Shown piece after piece: positions 48,878 to 59,053 of a stretch of 64,000 nucleotides of DNA. The number at the start of each line of letters is the position of its first letter. Within the stretch, counting starts at the first letter, position 1. Under the pieces are notes generated by a model. It was given only the letters and a program-made list of their open reading frames with translations, made no database searches and had not been told where the DNA came from. This stretch comes from Ruegeria sp. THAF57 (lineage in GTDB: Bacteria; Pseudomonadota; Alphaproteobacteria; Rhodobacterales; Rhodobacteraceae), in assembly GCF_903914075.1 (NCBI RefSeq), contig NZ_CAIWNQ010000009.1, forward strand, positions 146,183 through 210,182, read 5' to 3'. The position numbers were made by a program, and so were the translations under genes.

Positions 48878-49834
48878 ATGAAAAGAAGAACATTTGGCAA
48901 GGGCCTGATGGCCGCTACCGCGCTCGCGACTTCATTTTCGGCATCCATGGTACTGGCGGCTGATAACTATGTAATCGGCTTCTCGCAGGTGACCACGGTC
49001 GAACCATGGCGGGTTCAGTTTAACAAAGATCTACGCGCCGAAGCGGATCTGCACGACAATGTCGAACTGATCATTGCAGACGCCAATGACCGCACCGAAA
49101 AGCAGGTTGCGGATGTTGAGAACTTTATCCGTCAGGAAGTGGACGCGATCCTGATCTCGCCCAAGGAATCCGCCGGTCTGACCGGCGTGGTTGAGCAGGC
49201 AACCGATGCGGGCATCCCTGTCTTTGTGTTGGATCGCAACGTGGACACCGACAAATTCGTTCAGTGGGTTGGCGGCGACAACGAACTGATCGGCCGTGAG
49301 GCAGGCAAGTTCGCGCTGGACCAGTTGGGCGGTGCAGGTGCAGCCAAAGGCACCATCGTCGAGATCTGGGGGGGCCTGGGAACACAAGCCGCGCATGACC
49401 GCGCCAACGGCTTCCACGAAGCCTTCGACGGCGAGGACGGCGTGACCTTCCTGCTGGATCAACAGTCGGGCGACTGGAAGCAGGATCAGGCCTATGACAT
49501 CATGTCGACCGCCCTGCGCAACTATGAAGACATCACCATGGTCTACGGCCACAACGACCCGATGGCCTATGGTGCATATCTGGCCGCCAAGGACGCAGGT
49601 CGTGCGGATGACATCATCTTCATTGGTGTTGACGCGCTACCGGGTGAAGGTGTGACCTGGGTCGCCAATGGCGAGCTGTCGGCCACCTTCCTGTACCCGA
49701 CTCCGGGCGCCGAAGGTCTGCGTCAGGCACTGAAGCACCTGAAAGGTGAAGAGGTACCGAAATCAGTTGTCATGGGCACCGAAGCGATCACCTCGGACAA
49801 TGCCGGTGAGATCCTGAAGAAGAACGGTCTGTAA
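48878..49834 (+). CDS. Sugar-binding periplasmic protein (YtfQ-like, system 1)
   Basis: A 318-residue binding protein with a Sec signal (MKRRTFGKGLMAATALATSF, cleavage near VLA-AD). The mature start NYVIGFSQVTTVEPWRVQF is close to YtfQ-type galactofuranose binders; VFVLDRNVDTDKFVQWVGGDN and YGHNDPMAYGAYLAAKDAG follow. It is 82 bp after the permease, separated by a hairpin. A strong terminator follows. The specific sugar is not established. Confidence 0.9.
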   Translation: MKRRTFGKGLMAATALATSFSASMVLAADNYVIGFSQVTTVEPWRVQFNKDLRAEADLHDNVELIIADANDRTEKQVADVENFIRQEVDAILISPKESAGLTGVVEQATDAGIPVFVLDRNVDTDKFVQWVGGDNELIGREAGKFALDQLGGAGAAKGTIVEIWGGLGTQAAHDRANGFHEAFDGEDGVTFLLDQQSGDWKQDQAYDIMSTALRNYEDITMVYGHNDPMAYGAYLAAKDAGRADDIIFIGVDALPGEGVTWVANGELSATFLYPTPGAEGLRQALKHLKGEEVPKSVVMGTEAITSDNAGEILKKNGL

Positions 49835-49889
49835 AGATCGTTTAGGCCGGCTACCTTTCTCCTCCCTGTCGGGACGGCCGGCCGGACAC

Positions 49890-49919
49890 GCAGGGGCTTG
49901 CGCCCCTGCTGTCTTTTTT
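49890..49919 (+). terminator. Rho-independent terminator of sugar importer 1
   Basis: GCAGGGGC (49890-49897), loop TTGC, GCCCCTGC (49902-49909), then TGTCTTTTTT. Perfect 8-bp stem with a T-tract; 55 bp after the binding-protein stop and 27 bp before the IclR start, so the regulator probably has its own weak promoter or depends on read-through. Confidence 0.85.
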
Positions 49920-49946
49920 GAGAAAGCTTCGAAAAAGGTGGTACGA

Positions 49947-50759
49947 ATGTCCGAACAAAAGACGAAACTCCAAAAATACTCCGCTCCTGCTCTGGAGAAA
50001 GGTCTGGATATTCTTGAGTTTCTGTCTCTGTCGGACACCGCCCCTACGCTGTCTCAGCTTGCGCAGGGAATTGGTCGATCAAAGAATGAAATCTTCCGCA
50101 TGATGATCGTGCTCGAAGAACGCGGGTACATCGAACGTCAGGAGGGTGATCTGTTCAAGCTGACTGGAAAGCTTGCCCTTTTGGGTGGAGACAGGACAGA
50201 CAACAGCAAACTGGCTGAACTGGCTGAACCTTACATGCATCGCCTCGCTGAAGAAATTGAGCTGTCAAATCACCTTTGGGTGCCAAACAGCAAAGACGAT
50301 CTAATTGTGATCAACAGTGTTTCATCCTCTCAAAACTACGGCGTCACGGTACAGGTCGGCTACACATCGCCCGTGTTTTCGACCTCTGCCGGAGCGTGTT
50401 TTCTTTCGGAATTGGCTTCTGACGAAGAACGGCTAGCATACCTACGACGGATAGCAGGCGACGAAAATCCTGATGCCTTGCAGGAGTTTTCCGATCAAGC
50501 TGCAGTCTGTGCGGACCAGAATTACATCTCGCTCGGAAGTGTTGAAAGCAACGCTATCCATGAAATTTCGACCCCAATCCGGCATGGCTCGGGCGAAACG
50601 GTGATCGCGTCCCTGACAATCCCCCATTTCGCATCAGCACTGATCGACAACCGGCGGGAATTTGTCATTGAGGCTCTCAAGCAAACCGCGGCGCAGCTAC
50701 AGGCAAGTGTCGCGACCCGAATGCCGCTGCCTCGTACCCCCTGGCATCAATTCGCTTGA
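49947..50759 (+). CDS. IclR-family regulator
   Basis: A 270-residue IclR regulator. Winged helix at residues 10-75 (SAPALEKGLDILEFLSLSD, TLSQLAQGIGRSKNEIFRMM). The ligand-binding GAF-like domain contains YGVTVQVGYTSPVFSTSAGA. ATG 49947 follows AAGGTGG by 6 nt; GTG 49938 is in frame but lacks spacing. It lies after the importer 1 operon and converges with importer 2. A repressor of sugar uptake is likely. Confidence 0.88.
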   Translation: MSEQKTKLQKYSAPALEKGLDILEFLSLSDTAPTLSQLAQGIGRSKNEIFRMMIVLEERGYIERQEGDLFKLTGKLALLGGDRTDNSKLAELAEPYMHRLAEEIELSNHLWVPNSKDDLIVINSVSSSQNYGVTVQVGYTSPVFSTSAGACFLSELASDEERLAYLRRIAGDENPDALQEFSDQAAVCADQNYISLGSVESNAIHEISTPIRHGSGETVIASLTIPHFASALIDNRREFVIEALKQTAAQLQASVATRMPLPRTPWHQFA

Positions 50760-50776
50760 CCTGAGGTCAAAAGCTA

Positions 50777-50811
50777 TCCGGCCCACCCCAGAGGCAGGCC
50801 GGACAATTTTC
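50777..50811 (+). terminator. Probable terminator between IclR and sugar importer 2
   Basis: TCCGGCC (50777-50783) pairs with GGCCGGA (50797-50803), 13-base loop, followed by CAATTTT. It lies between convergent genes. The T-run is short, so strength is uncertain. Confidence 0.5.
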
Positions 50812-50825
50812 GTGAGTGGTAGTCT

Positions 50826-51770
50826 TTAATCGTACAGAACAGCGGCGATCTTGGGATCGTCGATGTTAGACGCATCGTAGTAGTAAAACCCGGTATCAAT
50901 CAGGGCAGGAACTTCTTCCCCTTTAAGGGCAGATACTGCCGCTTTGACGGTCTCATACCCGATGCCAACAGGGTTTTGGGTAATTGCACCAGCCATCAGT
51001 CCGCTTTTGATTGCATCTTTCTGGGCTTTGCCGCTGTCATAGCCGATGATGACCAGACCTTCGGTGCCCAACTCCTGAACGCCGTTTACAACGCCGATGG
51101 CAGAGCCTTCATTTGTGCCAAAGATGCCGTTCAGATCAGGGTTTGCTGTCAGGATCGCCTTGGTCACCTCAGTCGACTTCAAGTGGTCACCCTGACCGTA
51201 CTGAACCGTGACAACTTCGATATCCGGGTACTTTTCCGCAATCCGGTTCACAAAACCATCGCGACGGTCGATACCTGTCCGGCTTGTCTGGTCGTGTGCT
51301 ACGACTGCGACTTTCCCTTTGCCGCCGATTTTCTCGGCCATTTTGTCAGCCGCAAGTCCGGCAGCCGCAAGGTTGTCCGTCGTCGCAGTTGAAAGTGGAA
51401 TGTCGCTGTCGACGCCACTGTCGAAAGCGATGATCGGAATACCTTTTTCGTTAGCCTGCTTCAGCAGCGGAATCGCAGCCTGGCTGTCCAGCGCGGCAAA
51501 GCCAATGGCCTTGGGGTTGTTGGCCAATGCAGCCGCCAGCATGTCGATCTGACGGTCTACCATCGTTTCATTGTCCGGACCTTCAAATGTGATGGTCACG
51601 TCGAACTCGTCCGCCGCCTGTTCCGCACCGGACTTCACCGCCTGCCAGAACTGATGCTGGAAACCTTTGGATACCAGCGGGATATAGATATCCTCAGCGG
51701 CAGCCATCGAGGCCGGGCCTGCAATCGTGGCCGCGCTGAGCGCACCCAATAGGAAACGACGTGTAAACAT
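50826..51770 (-). CDS. Sugar-binding periplasmic protein (RbsB-like, system 2)
   Basis: A 314-residue binding protein. The signal MFTRRFLLGALSAATIAGPA has paired Arg (Tat-like or Sec), with cleavage near AAA-ED. The mature part begins IYIPLVSKGFQHQFWQAVKS, typical of the ribose-binding type, and ATTDNLAAAGLAADKMAEK continues it. ATG 51770 follows GGAGGAG. It is last in the importer 2 operon, 41 bp after the permease. The sugar may be the substrate of the divergent oxidative pathway (L-fucose or D-arabinose type), by context. Confidence 0.9.
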   Translation of the reverse strand: MFTRRFLLGALSAATIAGPASMAAAEDIYIPLVSKGFQHQFWQAVKSGAEQAADEFDVTITFEGPDNETMVDRQIDMLAAALANNPKAIGFAALDSQAAIPLLKQANEKGIPIIAFDSGVDSDIPLSTATTDNLAAAGLAADKMAEKIGGKGKVAVVAHDQTSRTGIDRRDGFVNRIAEKYPDIEVVTVQYGQGDHLKSTEVTKAILTANPDLNGIFGTNEGSAIGVVNGVQELGTEGLVIIGYDSGKAQKDAIKSGLMAGAITQNPVGIGYETVKAAVSALKGEEVPALIDTGFYYYDASNIDDPKIAAVLYD

Positions 51771-51811
51771 GTTTTTCTCCTCCACTGTTTGTCGTTTTGT
51801 CTTTGTCTTGT

Positions 51812-52819
51812 TCAACCGGATTTCTTGCGCCGCGCCATGTCGGCATAGACGGCCAGAATGATGATCGCGCCGGTGACAACGGTCTGCCATTCCTGAGCCA
51901 CGGACAGCACCCGCAGCCCATTGGTCAGCACCGCCATGATCAGTGCGCCGATCAGCGTACCCAAGATTGTGCCGCGCCCACCCGACAGCGAAGTGCCGCC
52001 AATGACCACGGCCGCGATGGCCTCAAGCTCGTATCCCAAACCCAGCGCGGGTTGGGCCGAGTTCAGGCGCGAGGCGATCAGGATGCCGCCGATGCCACAG
52101 ATTGCACCCGCCAGAGCGTAAATGCGCATCTTCCACGCGTCGGTGTTTACACCTGACAGACGCACGGCCTCTTCGTTCGAACCCAAGGCAAAGGTGTAAC
52201 GGCCCAGAACTGTGCGGCTCAGGATGTACGACGCTGCAATCGCCACCAAAAACAGGATCAGCACGCCATTGGGGATGGGTAACGCCGGGAAGACCTCTCC
52301 GATCAGCGACCCGCGCGAGATCAAGTCAAAGCCCGGTGTGTCGTTGAAATAGATTGGCCGCGTGCCCGAAATTACCAGCGACAGACCCTTGAGGATCAGC
52401 ATCATCCCAAGCGTGGCGATGAAGGGCGGAATTTTCATCTTGGCAACGAACGTGCCCGAACAAAGCCCGCAGAATGCCCCTGCCGCAATGGCTGCAGCAA
52501 CACCCAGCAGCAATGGCATCCCTAGATAAGTCAGGACCACCCCGGCGATCACGGCGCAAAACGTCATCAGCGTACCAACCGACAGGTCGATCCCACCAGT
52601 GATAATGACCAGCGTTGCCGCCACGGCGAGCACCCCGTTAACCGAAGTCGCCTGCAGAATGGCGATCATGTTTGATGTCTGCATGAAGTTGGGCGATGCA
52701 ATGGAAAAGCCGATAAGCAGAACAATCAAGCTGGCGAATGCGAGCAGTTTTTGATAGGCGCCGCTGTCGGACAGCCCCGCGAGTGGTTTTTTCTTTTCTA
52801 TGTCTGTTGCGGTAGTCAT
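51812..52819 (-). CDS. Sugar ABC transporter permease (RbsC type, system 2)
   Basis: A 335-residue CUT2 permease with about ten hydrophobic segments and the conserved [19 protein letters not shown] and [20 protein letters not shown]. The start ATG 52819 overlaps the ATPase stop (ATGA). Length is standard for RbsC, in contrast to system 1. It forms the channel of importer 2. Confidence 0.92.
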   Translation of the reverse strand: MTTATDIEKKKPLAGLSDSGAYQKLLAFASLIVLLIGFSIASPNFMQTSNMIAILQATSVNGVLAVAATLVIITGGIDLSVGTLMTFCAVIAGVVLTYLGMPLLLGVAAAIAAGAFCGLCSGTFVAKMKIPPFIATLGMMLILKGLSLVISGTRPIYFNDTPGFDLISRGSLIGEVFPALPIPNGVLILFLVAIAASYILSRTVLGRYTFALGSNEEAVRLSGVNTDAWKMRIYALAGAICGIGGILIASRLNSAQPALGLGYELEAIAAVVIGGTSLSGGRGTILGTLIGALIMAVLTNGLRVLSVAQEWQTVVTGAIIILAVYADMARRKKSG

Positions 52820-54342
52820 TGGACTGTCCCTGTTACCTGCATCGCCGCCGCACGCTGCGTCGCCAGATGCATGATGTCTTCCTGAGTGGTGTCTTTGCCG
52901 CCGGGAAGAATCCCGGTCAGTCGCCCTTCGCACATCACTGCGATGCGATGGCTGAGGCGCATAATCTCGGGCAGTTCAGACGAGATCACGATGATCGTCT
53001 TGCCCTGTTCCGCCAGTTCTTCCAGCAGTTTATAAATCTCGGATTTCGCACCGACGTCGATACCGCGTGTCGGTTCGTCAAAGATCAGAATATCGCAGTC
53101 TCGCAGCAGCCATTTGGCGATGACCACCTTCTGCTGGTTGCCGCCCGACAAAAGGCGAACCTCCTGAACATCCGAGGGGGTTCGAATGCCCAGTTGCTGA
53201 ATATAGCTTTTGGCGGTGTCACTGATTTCGCTGTCGTTCAGAACCCCACCTGCGCCTGTGAACAGATCCATCGAGGCAAGCGCAATATTGTCACGCACGT
53301 TCATACCCGTGGCGAGGCCGAAGTGTTTTCGATCCTCTGACAGGTATCCAATCCCGGCTTTGACGGCGTCAGTTGGCGATTTGATCGACACCACTTGACC
53401 ATGTACCCGTATTTCACCTTTTTCCTTGGCGTCAGCCCCGAAAATGGCACGCGCGACTTCGGTACGTCCTGCGCCCATCAACCCGGCGAAACCCAAAATC
53501 TCGCCCTTTTGGACCGAGAAACTGACGTCCTGAATCTCAGTGTCCCGGCTCAGGCCGGTGACCTGCAAGGAGATCTCGGCATCACCCAAATCAGGGACGT
53601 CCAGCGGTTCTTCCTTGACCTCGCGCCCCACCATCATGGCGATGATCCGGCTGATCGGGGTTTCGGCAGCATCAACCGTTCCGACGTATTCGCCATCGCG
53701 CATAACCGTTACGCGATCCGAAATCTGTTTTAGCTCGTCCATCTTGTGACTGATGTAAACGATACCCACGCCTTCAGCTTTGAGGCGACGGATGATCACA
53801 AACAACTCGGCGATCTCTGCGTCATTCAACGCGGCCGTTGGCTCGTCCATGATCAGCGCCTTGGACCGAAACGACAGCGCCTTGGCGATCTCGACCATCT
53901 GTTGCTTTGCAATCGTCAGGCTGCCGACCAAAGCCTTCGGATCAAGGTTCAGGTTCATCGAGGCGAAGATTTCGGCTGTTTGCGCATTCAAAGCCGCTTC
54001 GTCCAATCGGCCAAAACTCTTGCGTGGTTCCCGCCCAATAAAGATATTCTGCGCGACAGTCAGGTCGTTCATCAGGCTCAGTTCCTGATGGATTATCCCG
54101 ATGCCCAGATCCTGTGCCTCACGCGGGGTTGTCGGACTAACGTCACGCCCTTCAATCTTTAGGGTTCCGCCGTCGCGCTGATAGATCCCTGACAGGATCT
54201 TCATCAACGTGCTCTTTCCGGCGCCGTTCTCACCCATCAACGCATGGACTTCGCCCGGTTCAAGATCGAACTGCACGGATTTCAGCGCGTGCACACCGGG
54301 GAAGAATTTATCAATCCCCGTCATTTCGACCAGTTTAGTCAT
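52816..54342 (-). CDS. Sugar ABC transporter ATP-binding protein (RbsA type, system 2)
   Basis: A 508-residue double ATPase. Walker [15 protein letters not shown]; second half [53 protein letters not shown] 54342 follows GGGAGGG; an ATG at 54354 lies before that ribosome site and is less likely. It follows the UxaA-family gene by 40 bp in the same direction, so the transport and dehydratase genes probably form one operon. Confidence 0.92.
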   Translation of the reverse strand: MTKLVEMTGIDKFFPGVHALKSVQFDLEPGEVHALMGENGAGKSTLMKILSGIYQRDGGTLKIEGRDVSPTTPREAQDLGIGIIHQELSLMNDLTVAQNIFIGREPRKSFGRLDEAALNAQTAEIFASMNLNLDPKALVGSLTIAKQQMVEIAKALSFRSKALIMDEPTAALNDAEIAELFVIIRRLKAEGVGIVYISHKMDELKQISDRVTVMRDGEYVGTVDAAETPISRIIAMMVGREVKEEPLDVPDLGDAEISLQVTGLSRDTEIQDVSFSVQKGEILGFAGLMGAGRTEVARAIFGADAKEKGEIRVHGQVVSIKSPTDAVKAGIGYLSEDRKHFGLATGMNVRDNIALASMDLFTGAGGVLNDSEISDTAKSYIQQLGIRTPSDVQEVRLLSGGNQQKVVIAKWLLRDCDILIFDEPTRGIDVGAKSEIYKLLEELAEQGKTIIVISSELPEIMRLSHRIAVMCEGRLTGILPGGKDTTQEDIMHLATQRAAAMQVTGTVQ

Positions 54343-54382
54343 TTTCCCTCCCATGTGCCCCTCTCCCTTGGGCCCAACGCGA

Positions 54383-55936
54383 CTACATCACCGCGCCGAT
54401 TTGCCAGGGGACGAATTCAACGCCCCCAAAGCCAAGTTCCTCACTTTTGGTTTTCTCGCCCGAGGCAACCCGGATCAGCATCTCGAACAATTCCTTGCCC
54501 TTGGTTTCGATACTGACCCCGTCGGTGACGATGTCGCCGCAATTCAGGTCCATGTCATCGGCCATGCGCGCATACATTTCCGAATTGGTTGCCAGCTTGA
54601 TACAGGGCGTCGGCTGATATCCGGACACCGATCCACGACCGGTCGTGAACACAATCAGGTTGGATCCCGAGGCCACTTGCCCAGTCACCGAACACGGATC
54701 AAAACCGGGGCTATCCATGAAGACGAACCCGTTTTTGTCGACCATCTCGCCAAACTTATAGACATCGCGCAGAGGCGCAGTGCCCCCTTTGGCAACGGCC
54801 CCAAGCGACTTTTCCAGAATGGTCGTCAGCCCGCCGCGCTTGTTGCCGGGGCTTGGGTTGTTATCCATCTCGCCGCCGTTGCGGGCGGTGTAATCTTCCC
54901 ACCAGTGGATGCGTTCGATCAGCTTTTCGCCAACTTCGACCGTCTCTGCACGTCGAGTGAGCAGATGTTCCGCGCCGTAGACTTCGGACGTTTCCGACAA
55001 GATCGTCGTGCCGCCATGACGCACAAGCAAGTCCGACGCATATCCCAATGCCGGATTCGCAGTGATCCCTGAATACCCGTCCGATCCGCCGCACTGCATT
55101 CCAACCGTGATGGCACTGATCGGCGCTGGTGCGCGTTCAACCTGATTGGCCAGTTCTGCAATTCCTCGAAGTTCTTCCAATCCCCGCTCGATAGTGCGGC
55201 GTGTTCCACCCTCATTCTGAATGGTCATATATCGCAGGGCGCCATCAGCGCGGATTGGGCGACCTCCGACAAGGTCAGCCACCTGCATAACCTCGCATCC
55301 CAGCCCAATCAGCAGGATACCCCCGAAATTCGGATGCTGCGCGTAACCGGACAGCGTCCTGAACAGGGTGGCATAGCCTTCGTCCTTACCAGACATTCCA
55401 CAGCCGGTCCCGTGCACGATCGGAACCACGCCGTCGACATTAGGGAAATTGTCCAGCAGCCCGGATTTTTCCGCAGCCTCGGCGATGAACCGCGCGACGG
55501 AACCCGAGCAATTCACGGTTGTCAGAATGCCGATATAGTTCCGGGTGCCCACCTTGCCGTCGGTCCGATGATAGCCGTCGAAGGTTCGCTCCTCAGTCAA
55601 TGCTGGCAAGGGCGCATTGGCACTGGCATACGCATAATCCTGCTGATGCGCCCCCATGCCTAGGTTGTGTACATGGACATGCTCGCCGGGCACGATATCG
55701 CATTTGGCCTGCCCGATGACTTGACCATAACGGATGATATTCTGTCCGGCTTGGATTCGACTCACGGCAATCTTGTGGCCCCGGGCGACTGACGCGACGA
55801 GCGGCACAGGAACAGGTGCAGGTTGTTCACCCGCTTCCAAGTCCCGCAAAGCAATGACGATATTGTCTTGAGGGTTGAGCTTCACGACATCACGCGTCGC
55901 CCCTTCCAAAACATTTGTGCCGCTATGTGCTTGCAT
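54383..55936 (-). CDS. UxaA-family sugar-acid dehydratase
   Basis: A 517-residue protein with an N-terminal SAF domain ([18 protein letters not shown]) and the large UxaA/GarD catalytic part ([59 protein letters not shown]). Family members dehydrate altronate, galactarate or related acids with iron. Here the divergent operon lacks another dehydratase, so this enzyme is the likely aldonate (for example L-fuconate or D-arabinonate) dehydratase. ATG 55936 is preferred, with GGGG 5 nt upstream; TTG 55990 would extend into the operator palindrome. Confidence 0.88.
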   Translation of the reverse strand: MQAHSGTNVLEGATRDVVKLNPQDNIVIALRDLEAGEQPAPVPVPLVASVARGHKIAVSRIQAGQNIIRYGQVIGQAKCDIVPGEHVHVHNLGMGAHQQDYAYASANAPLPALTEERTFDGYHRTDGKVGTRNYIGILTTVNCSGSVARFIAEAAEKSGLLDNFPNVDGVVPIVHGTGCGMSGKDEGYATLFRTLSGYAQHPNFGGILLIGLGCEVMQVADLVGGRPIRADGALRYMTIQNEGGTRRTIERGLEELRGIAELANQVERAPAPISAITVGMQCGGSDGYSGITANPALGYASDLLVRHGGTTILSETSEVYGAEHLLTRRAETVEVGEKLIERIHWWEDYTARNGGEMDNNPSPGNKRGGLTTILEKSLGAVAKGGTAPLRDVYKFGEMVDKNGFVFMDSPGFDPCSVTGQVASGSNLIVFTTGRGSVSGYQPTPCIKLATNSEMYARMADDMDLNCGDIVTDGVSIETKGKELFEMLIRVASGEKTKSEELGFGGVEFVPWQIGAVM

Positions 55937-55990
55937 CTTTTCCCCGCTTGCTTGGGCAATGTTGCTAAGCTCAAAATCTGTACTTGTCAA

Positions 55991-56002
55991 CTAACATGTT
56001 AG
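55991..56002. promoter_or_regulatory. Palindromic operator for the GntR regulator
   Basis: CTAACATGTTAG is a perfect 12-bp palindrome, and AATGTTAA follows at 56003-56010 as a partial copy. It lies 19 bp before the GntR start and 55 bp before the dehydratase start, in the centre of the 84-bp divergent region. FadR-subgroup GntR proteins bind short palindromes of this kind. Autoregulation and control of both operons are likely. Confidence 0.6.
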
Positions 56003-56020
56003 AATGTTAATTTACCAAGC

Positions 56021-56758
56021 ATGAATAAACTTCAAGACATAGATGCCGCGCTGCTGCCCGAGATCACGACAACCGAAGGATCGCTGACGCAGCGGGTTCA
56101 CCATTCATTGAAGCAGGCGATTCTGACGCTGGATTTCCCGCCCGGAGCAAACCTCAGAAAGGCACCTGTGTGCGAAAGGCTGGGTGTTTCACGTGCGCCG
56201 GTTGCCGATGCGATTGCGCGGCTGGCCTCGGAAGGGCTGGTGGATGTGGTGCCGCAATCGGGAACCCGCATATCGTATCTTTCGATGGACGAAATCCGCG
56301 AAGGCGTCTTCCTGCGTGAAGCGCTTGAGCTTGCAACCGTGGCCAAGGTTGCACGCGACCTAACCGAAGAACAACGTAAACTCATCAGCCGCAACATGCG
56401 TCTGCAAGAGCTGTTGATCGAGGATGAAGATATCCCCGGGTTCTATCAGGCAGACGAAGAGTTCCACGGCCTGTTGATGGAATTCACCGGCTTCCGCCGT
56501 CTTGCGGACGTCGCGCAGACAGTGTCCCTACAGGTCAGTCGCGCCCGAATGCTGTTGCTGCCCTCGCCGGGCCGGATCGCGGAAACGATGGCAGAACACC
56601 GAGCAATTTTCGATGCGATCAGCAATCGCGACGAGCAAGCAGCGCAAGACGCCATGCGGGCCCATCTTGGGCAACTGATGCCGCGTATCGAGCAGTTGCA
56701 ACAGCAAAAACCACACTTGTTCAACCTTTCAACACAACTCAATCGCGAGGCAGGATGA
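56021..56758 (+). CDS. GntR-family (FadR subgroup) regulator
   Basis: A 245-residue regulator. Winged helix at residues 20-85 (RVHHSLKQAILTLDFPPGAN, KAPVCERLGVSRAPVADAIA). An all-helical FCD ligand domain follows (FYQADEEFHGLLMEFTGF, MAEHRAIFDAISNRDEQAAQ), with the His/Asp residues that bind a metal and often an organic acid. The stop overlaps the aldose dehydrogenase start (ATGA). It should sense a sugar-acid intermediate of this pathway. Confidence 0.9.
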   Translation: MNKLQDIDAALLPEITTTEGSLTQRVHHSLKQAILTLDFPPGANLRKAPVCERLGVSRAPVADAIARLASEGLVDVVPQSGTRISYLSMDEIREGVFLREALELATVAKVARDLTEEQRKLISRNMRLQELLIEDEDIPGFYQADEEFHGLLMEFTGFRRLADVAQTVSLQVSRARMLLLPSPGRIAETMAEHRAIFDAISNRDEQAAQDAMRAHLGQLMPRIEQLQQQKPHLFNLSTQLNREAG

Positions 56759-57807
56759 CCGTTTCTCAGACAGAACTTCTGAACAATCGCACCACACGGC
56801 CCGTGCCCCTGACCCGAATGGGCTTTGGCGGCGCACCGTTGGGTAATTTGTACCGCAAGGTTTCGGACGAAGACGCACAGGCGGCTTTGCAGGCAGCCTA
56901 TGACGCAGGCATCCGGTTTTTTGATACCGCACCACAATACGGGCTAGGCCGGTCAGAACACCGGTTTGGAGAGGCAATTGGCCGATTTGGGCGTGAGAAT
57001 ATTCAGCTTTCGACCAAAATTGGCCGCCTGCTGTTGGATTGCGAACCACATGAGGTAACGCCCGAAGCCTTTGTCGATGTGCCGCAGAAGCGGATTGTGT
57101 TCGACTATACCTACGATGGGGTAATGCGGTCGTATGAAGCCAGCCGCGAACGGATCGGCGTCGCAAACGCAGATATCCTGTTGGTTCATGATGTCTGTGT
57201 GTTCAGTCAGGGCAGCCAGGAAATGTCGGACGCAAAGGTACGCGAACTGTTCGATGGCGGCGGATACAAAGCCCTTGTAGAACTGCGCGATGCCGGTGAG
57301 ATCGCAGCAATTGGCGCGGGTGTAAACGAATGGCAGGTTTGCGAAAAGCTGCTTGGATTGGGGGATTTCGACGGGTTCCTTTTGGCAGGCCGCTATACCT
57401 TGCTGGAACAGGAAGCCCTTGACAGTTTCCTGCCGCTTTGCGCGCAGCGCGATGTCGGCATCATCCTCGGGGGACCGTACAATTCAGGCATTCTGGCAAC
57501 AGGGGCAATACCCGGTGCCAAGTACAACTACGCGGACGCACCCGAGGACATTCTGGATCGGGTTCGCAAGATCGAAGCCGTCTGCACAGCGCACAACACG
57601 CCGCTGATTGCTGCGGCCCTGCAATTCGTACTTGGCCATCCATGCGTCAAAACCGTCGTGCCCGGCGCCGTCAGCGCGTCCGAAGTACAGTCCAACGTTG
57701 CCTTGATGGAGCGCGAGATTCCTCCGGGTCTGTGGTCTGATCTCAGGTCCGAGGGTCTGATCCGGCCGGACGCTCCGCTACCAAGCGAGGCCGCAAATGC
57801 TGCGTAA
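56755..57807 (+). CDS. Aldo/keto reductase, D-threo-aldose 1-dehydrogenase (L-fucose dehydrogenase) type
   Basis: A 350-residue aldo/keto reductase. Catalytic Asp and Tyr lie in FFDTAPQYGLG, Lys in LSTKIGRL and His in LVHDVC. The N-terminal LTRMGFGGAPLGNLYRKVSD is typical of L-fucose / D-arabinose dehydrogenases that oxidise the sugar to its lactone with NAD(P). It starts in the GntR stop and overlaps the FucU gene by 11 nt. It is the first catabolic step of the operon. Confidence 0.88.
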   Translation: MTVSQTELLNNRTTRPVPLTRMGFGGAPLGNLYRKVSDEDAQAALQAAYDAGIRFFDTAPQYGLGRSEHRFGEAIGRFGRENIQLSTKIGRLLLDCEPHEVTPEAFVDVPQKRIVFDYTYDGVMRSYEASRERIGVANADILLVHDVCVFSQGSQEMSDAKVRELFDGGGYKALVELRDAGEIAAIGAGVNEWQVCEKLLGLGDFDGFLLAGRYTLLEQEALDSFLPLCAQRDVGIILGGPYNSGILATGAIPGAKYNYADAPEDILDRVRKIEAVCTAHNTPLIAAALQFVLGHPCVKTVVPGAVSASEVQSNVALMEREIPPGLWSDLRSEGLIRPDAPLPSEAANAA

Positions 57808-58225
57808 CATCGACCCCATCCTGTCGCCAGAATTGCTGTATACTCTCAGGGCCATGGGCCATGGGGACGAGATCGTTATCGCTGATGCGAATTTCCCGGG
57901 CTCGAGCAGCGGTCCTGACTGCATTCGGGCGGATGGATCTTCAGCCAGTGAAATGTTGCAAGCAGTGTTATCCGTAATGCCGTTGGACACCTTCGTTCCT
58001 GACCCGGCGTTGACCATGCAGGTTGTCGGTGATCCGCAAGCAGTTCCTGACGCAGTCGCGGACTTTCAGCGCATCATCGACACGACCGCCGACAACCCGG
58101 CCAAAGTGCAGGGCTTGGAACGGTTTGCATTCTACGACCGTGCCGCCAAAGCTTTTGCCGTCGTGCAGACAGGCGAGCGCAGGCTCTATGGCAACATCAT
58201 CCTGAAAAAGGGTGTGATCGGATGA
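57797..58225 (+). CDS. fucU: FucU/RbsD-family sugar mutarotase
   Basis: A 142-residue protein. LLYTLRAMGHGDEIVIADANFP contains the conserved His and Asp residues of the RbsD/FucU family, and the C-terminus FAVVQTGERRLYGNIILKKG supplies the Tyr. It interconverts anomers of L-fucose or a similar sugar, giving the dehydrogenase the correct anomer. It overlaps both neighbours (11 nt and 4 nt). Confidence 0.9.
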   Translation: MLRNIDPILSPELLYTLRAMGHGDEIVIADANFPGSSSGPDCIRADGSSASEMLQAVLSVMPLDTFVPDPALTMQVVGDPQAVPDAVADFQRIIDTTADNPAKVQGLERFAFYDRAAKAFAVVQTGERRLYGNIILKKGVIG

Positions 58226-59052
58226 GGATCGACGCGCATCAGCATTTCTGGGCTTTGGCGCGGGGCGACTATGGCTGGCTGACCCCTGAACTGGGCCCGA
58301 TCTACCGGGACTTCGCACCGGACGATCTTTTGCCCTTGCTTAAGGCCGCCAAGATCGAAGGTACTGTCCTTGTCCAGGCCGCGCCGACCGTGGCCGAGAC
58401 CGAATACATGCTATCGCTGGCCGATCAGAATGCATTCATCAAAGGCGTTGTTGGTTGGGTCGACTTTGAAGCAGCCGATGCACCCGCGCGGATCGCTGAA
58501 CTGGCGGCCCACCCCGCTCTGGTCGGCCTCCGCCCTATGATACAGGATATCGCCGATCCCCTTTGGATGCTTGGTGACAAGCTGGCCCCAGCTTTTGAGG
58601 CGGTGCAACACCATGATCTGACATTCGACGCCCTGACATTGCCCCAGCATCTTGGGCCGCTCAGGACGCTTCTTGAACGTCAGCCCAACATGCGTGTGGT
58701 TATCGATCATGGATCGAAACCGTTGATCAAGGATGCAATCATAAGCGATTGGGCTGACAACATGGCAGCGCTGGCCAAAGAGACCGCCGCTTGGTGCAAA
58801 CTGTCCGGCCTTTTGACCGAAGCCGCCGCAGACTGGTCTGTCGAAGACCTGCGCCCCTACGTGGATCACCTGCTGAACACTTTCGGGCCCTCGCGTCTGA
58901 TCTGGGGCAGTGACTGGCCGGTATGCACCTTGGCCAGTAGCTATGAGCGCTGGCTTGAAACAACCGATGTACTGCTGAACCAACTCAGCGATTCAGAGCG
59001 CGAAGCAATATTGGGCGGAAATGCCGCCCGCGCCTATAACCTCAGGGAATGA
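58222..59052 (+). CDS. Amidohydrolase-2 family lactonase (L-fuconolactonase type)
   Basis: A 276-residue TIM-barrel hydrolase with the metal motif IDAHQHFW at the N-terminus, VIDHGSKP in the middle and IWGSDWPVCTLASSYERWL near the end. This matches L-fucono-1,5-lactonases and related sugar lactonases, which open the lactone from the dehydrogenase. The start overlaps fucU by ATGA and the stop is 1 bp before the next start. Confidence 0.88.
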   Translation: MRIDAHQHFWALARGDYGWLTPELGPIYRDFAPDDLLPLLKAAKIEGTVLVQAAPTVAETEYMLSLADQNAFIKGVVGWVDFEAADAPARIAELAAHPALVGLRPMIQDIADPLWMLGDKLAPAFEAVQHHDLTFDALTLPQHLGPLRTLLERQPNMRVVIDHGSKPLIKDAIISDWADNMAALAKETAAWCKLSGLLTEAAADWSVEDLRPYVDHLLNTFGPSRLIWGSDWPVCTLASSYERWLETTDVLLNQLSDSEREAILGGNAARAYNLRE

Positions 59053-59053
59053 C

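Noticed and set aside
47776..48948. 390-codon minus-strand frame opposite the sugar permease
   Set aside because: His/Gln/Arg-rich mirror translation of a membrane protein gene; no start signal and no family match.
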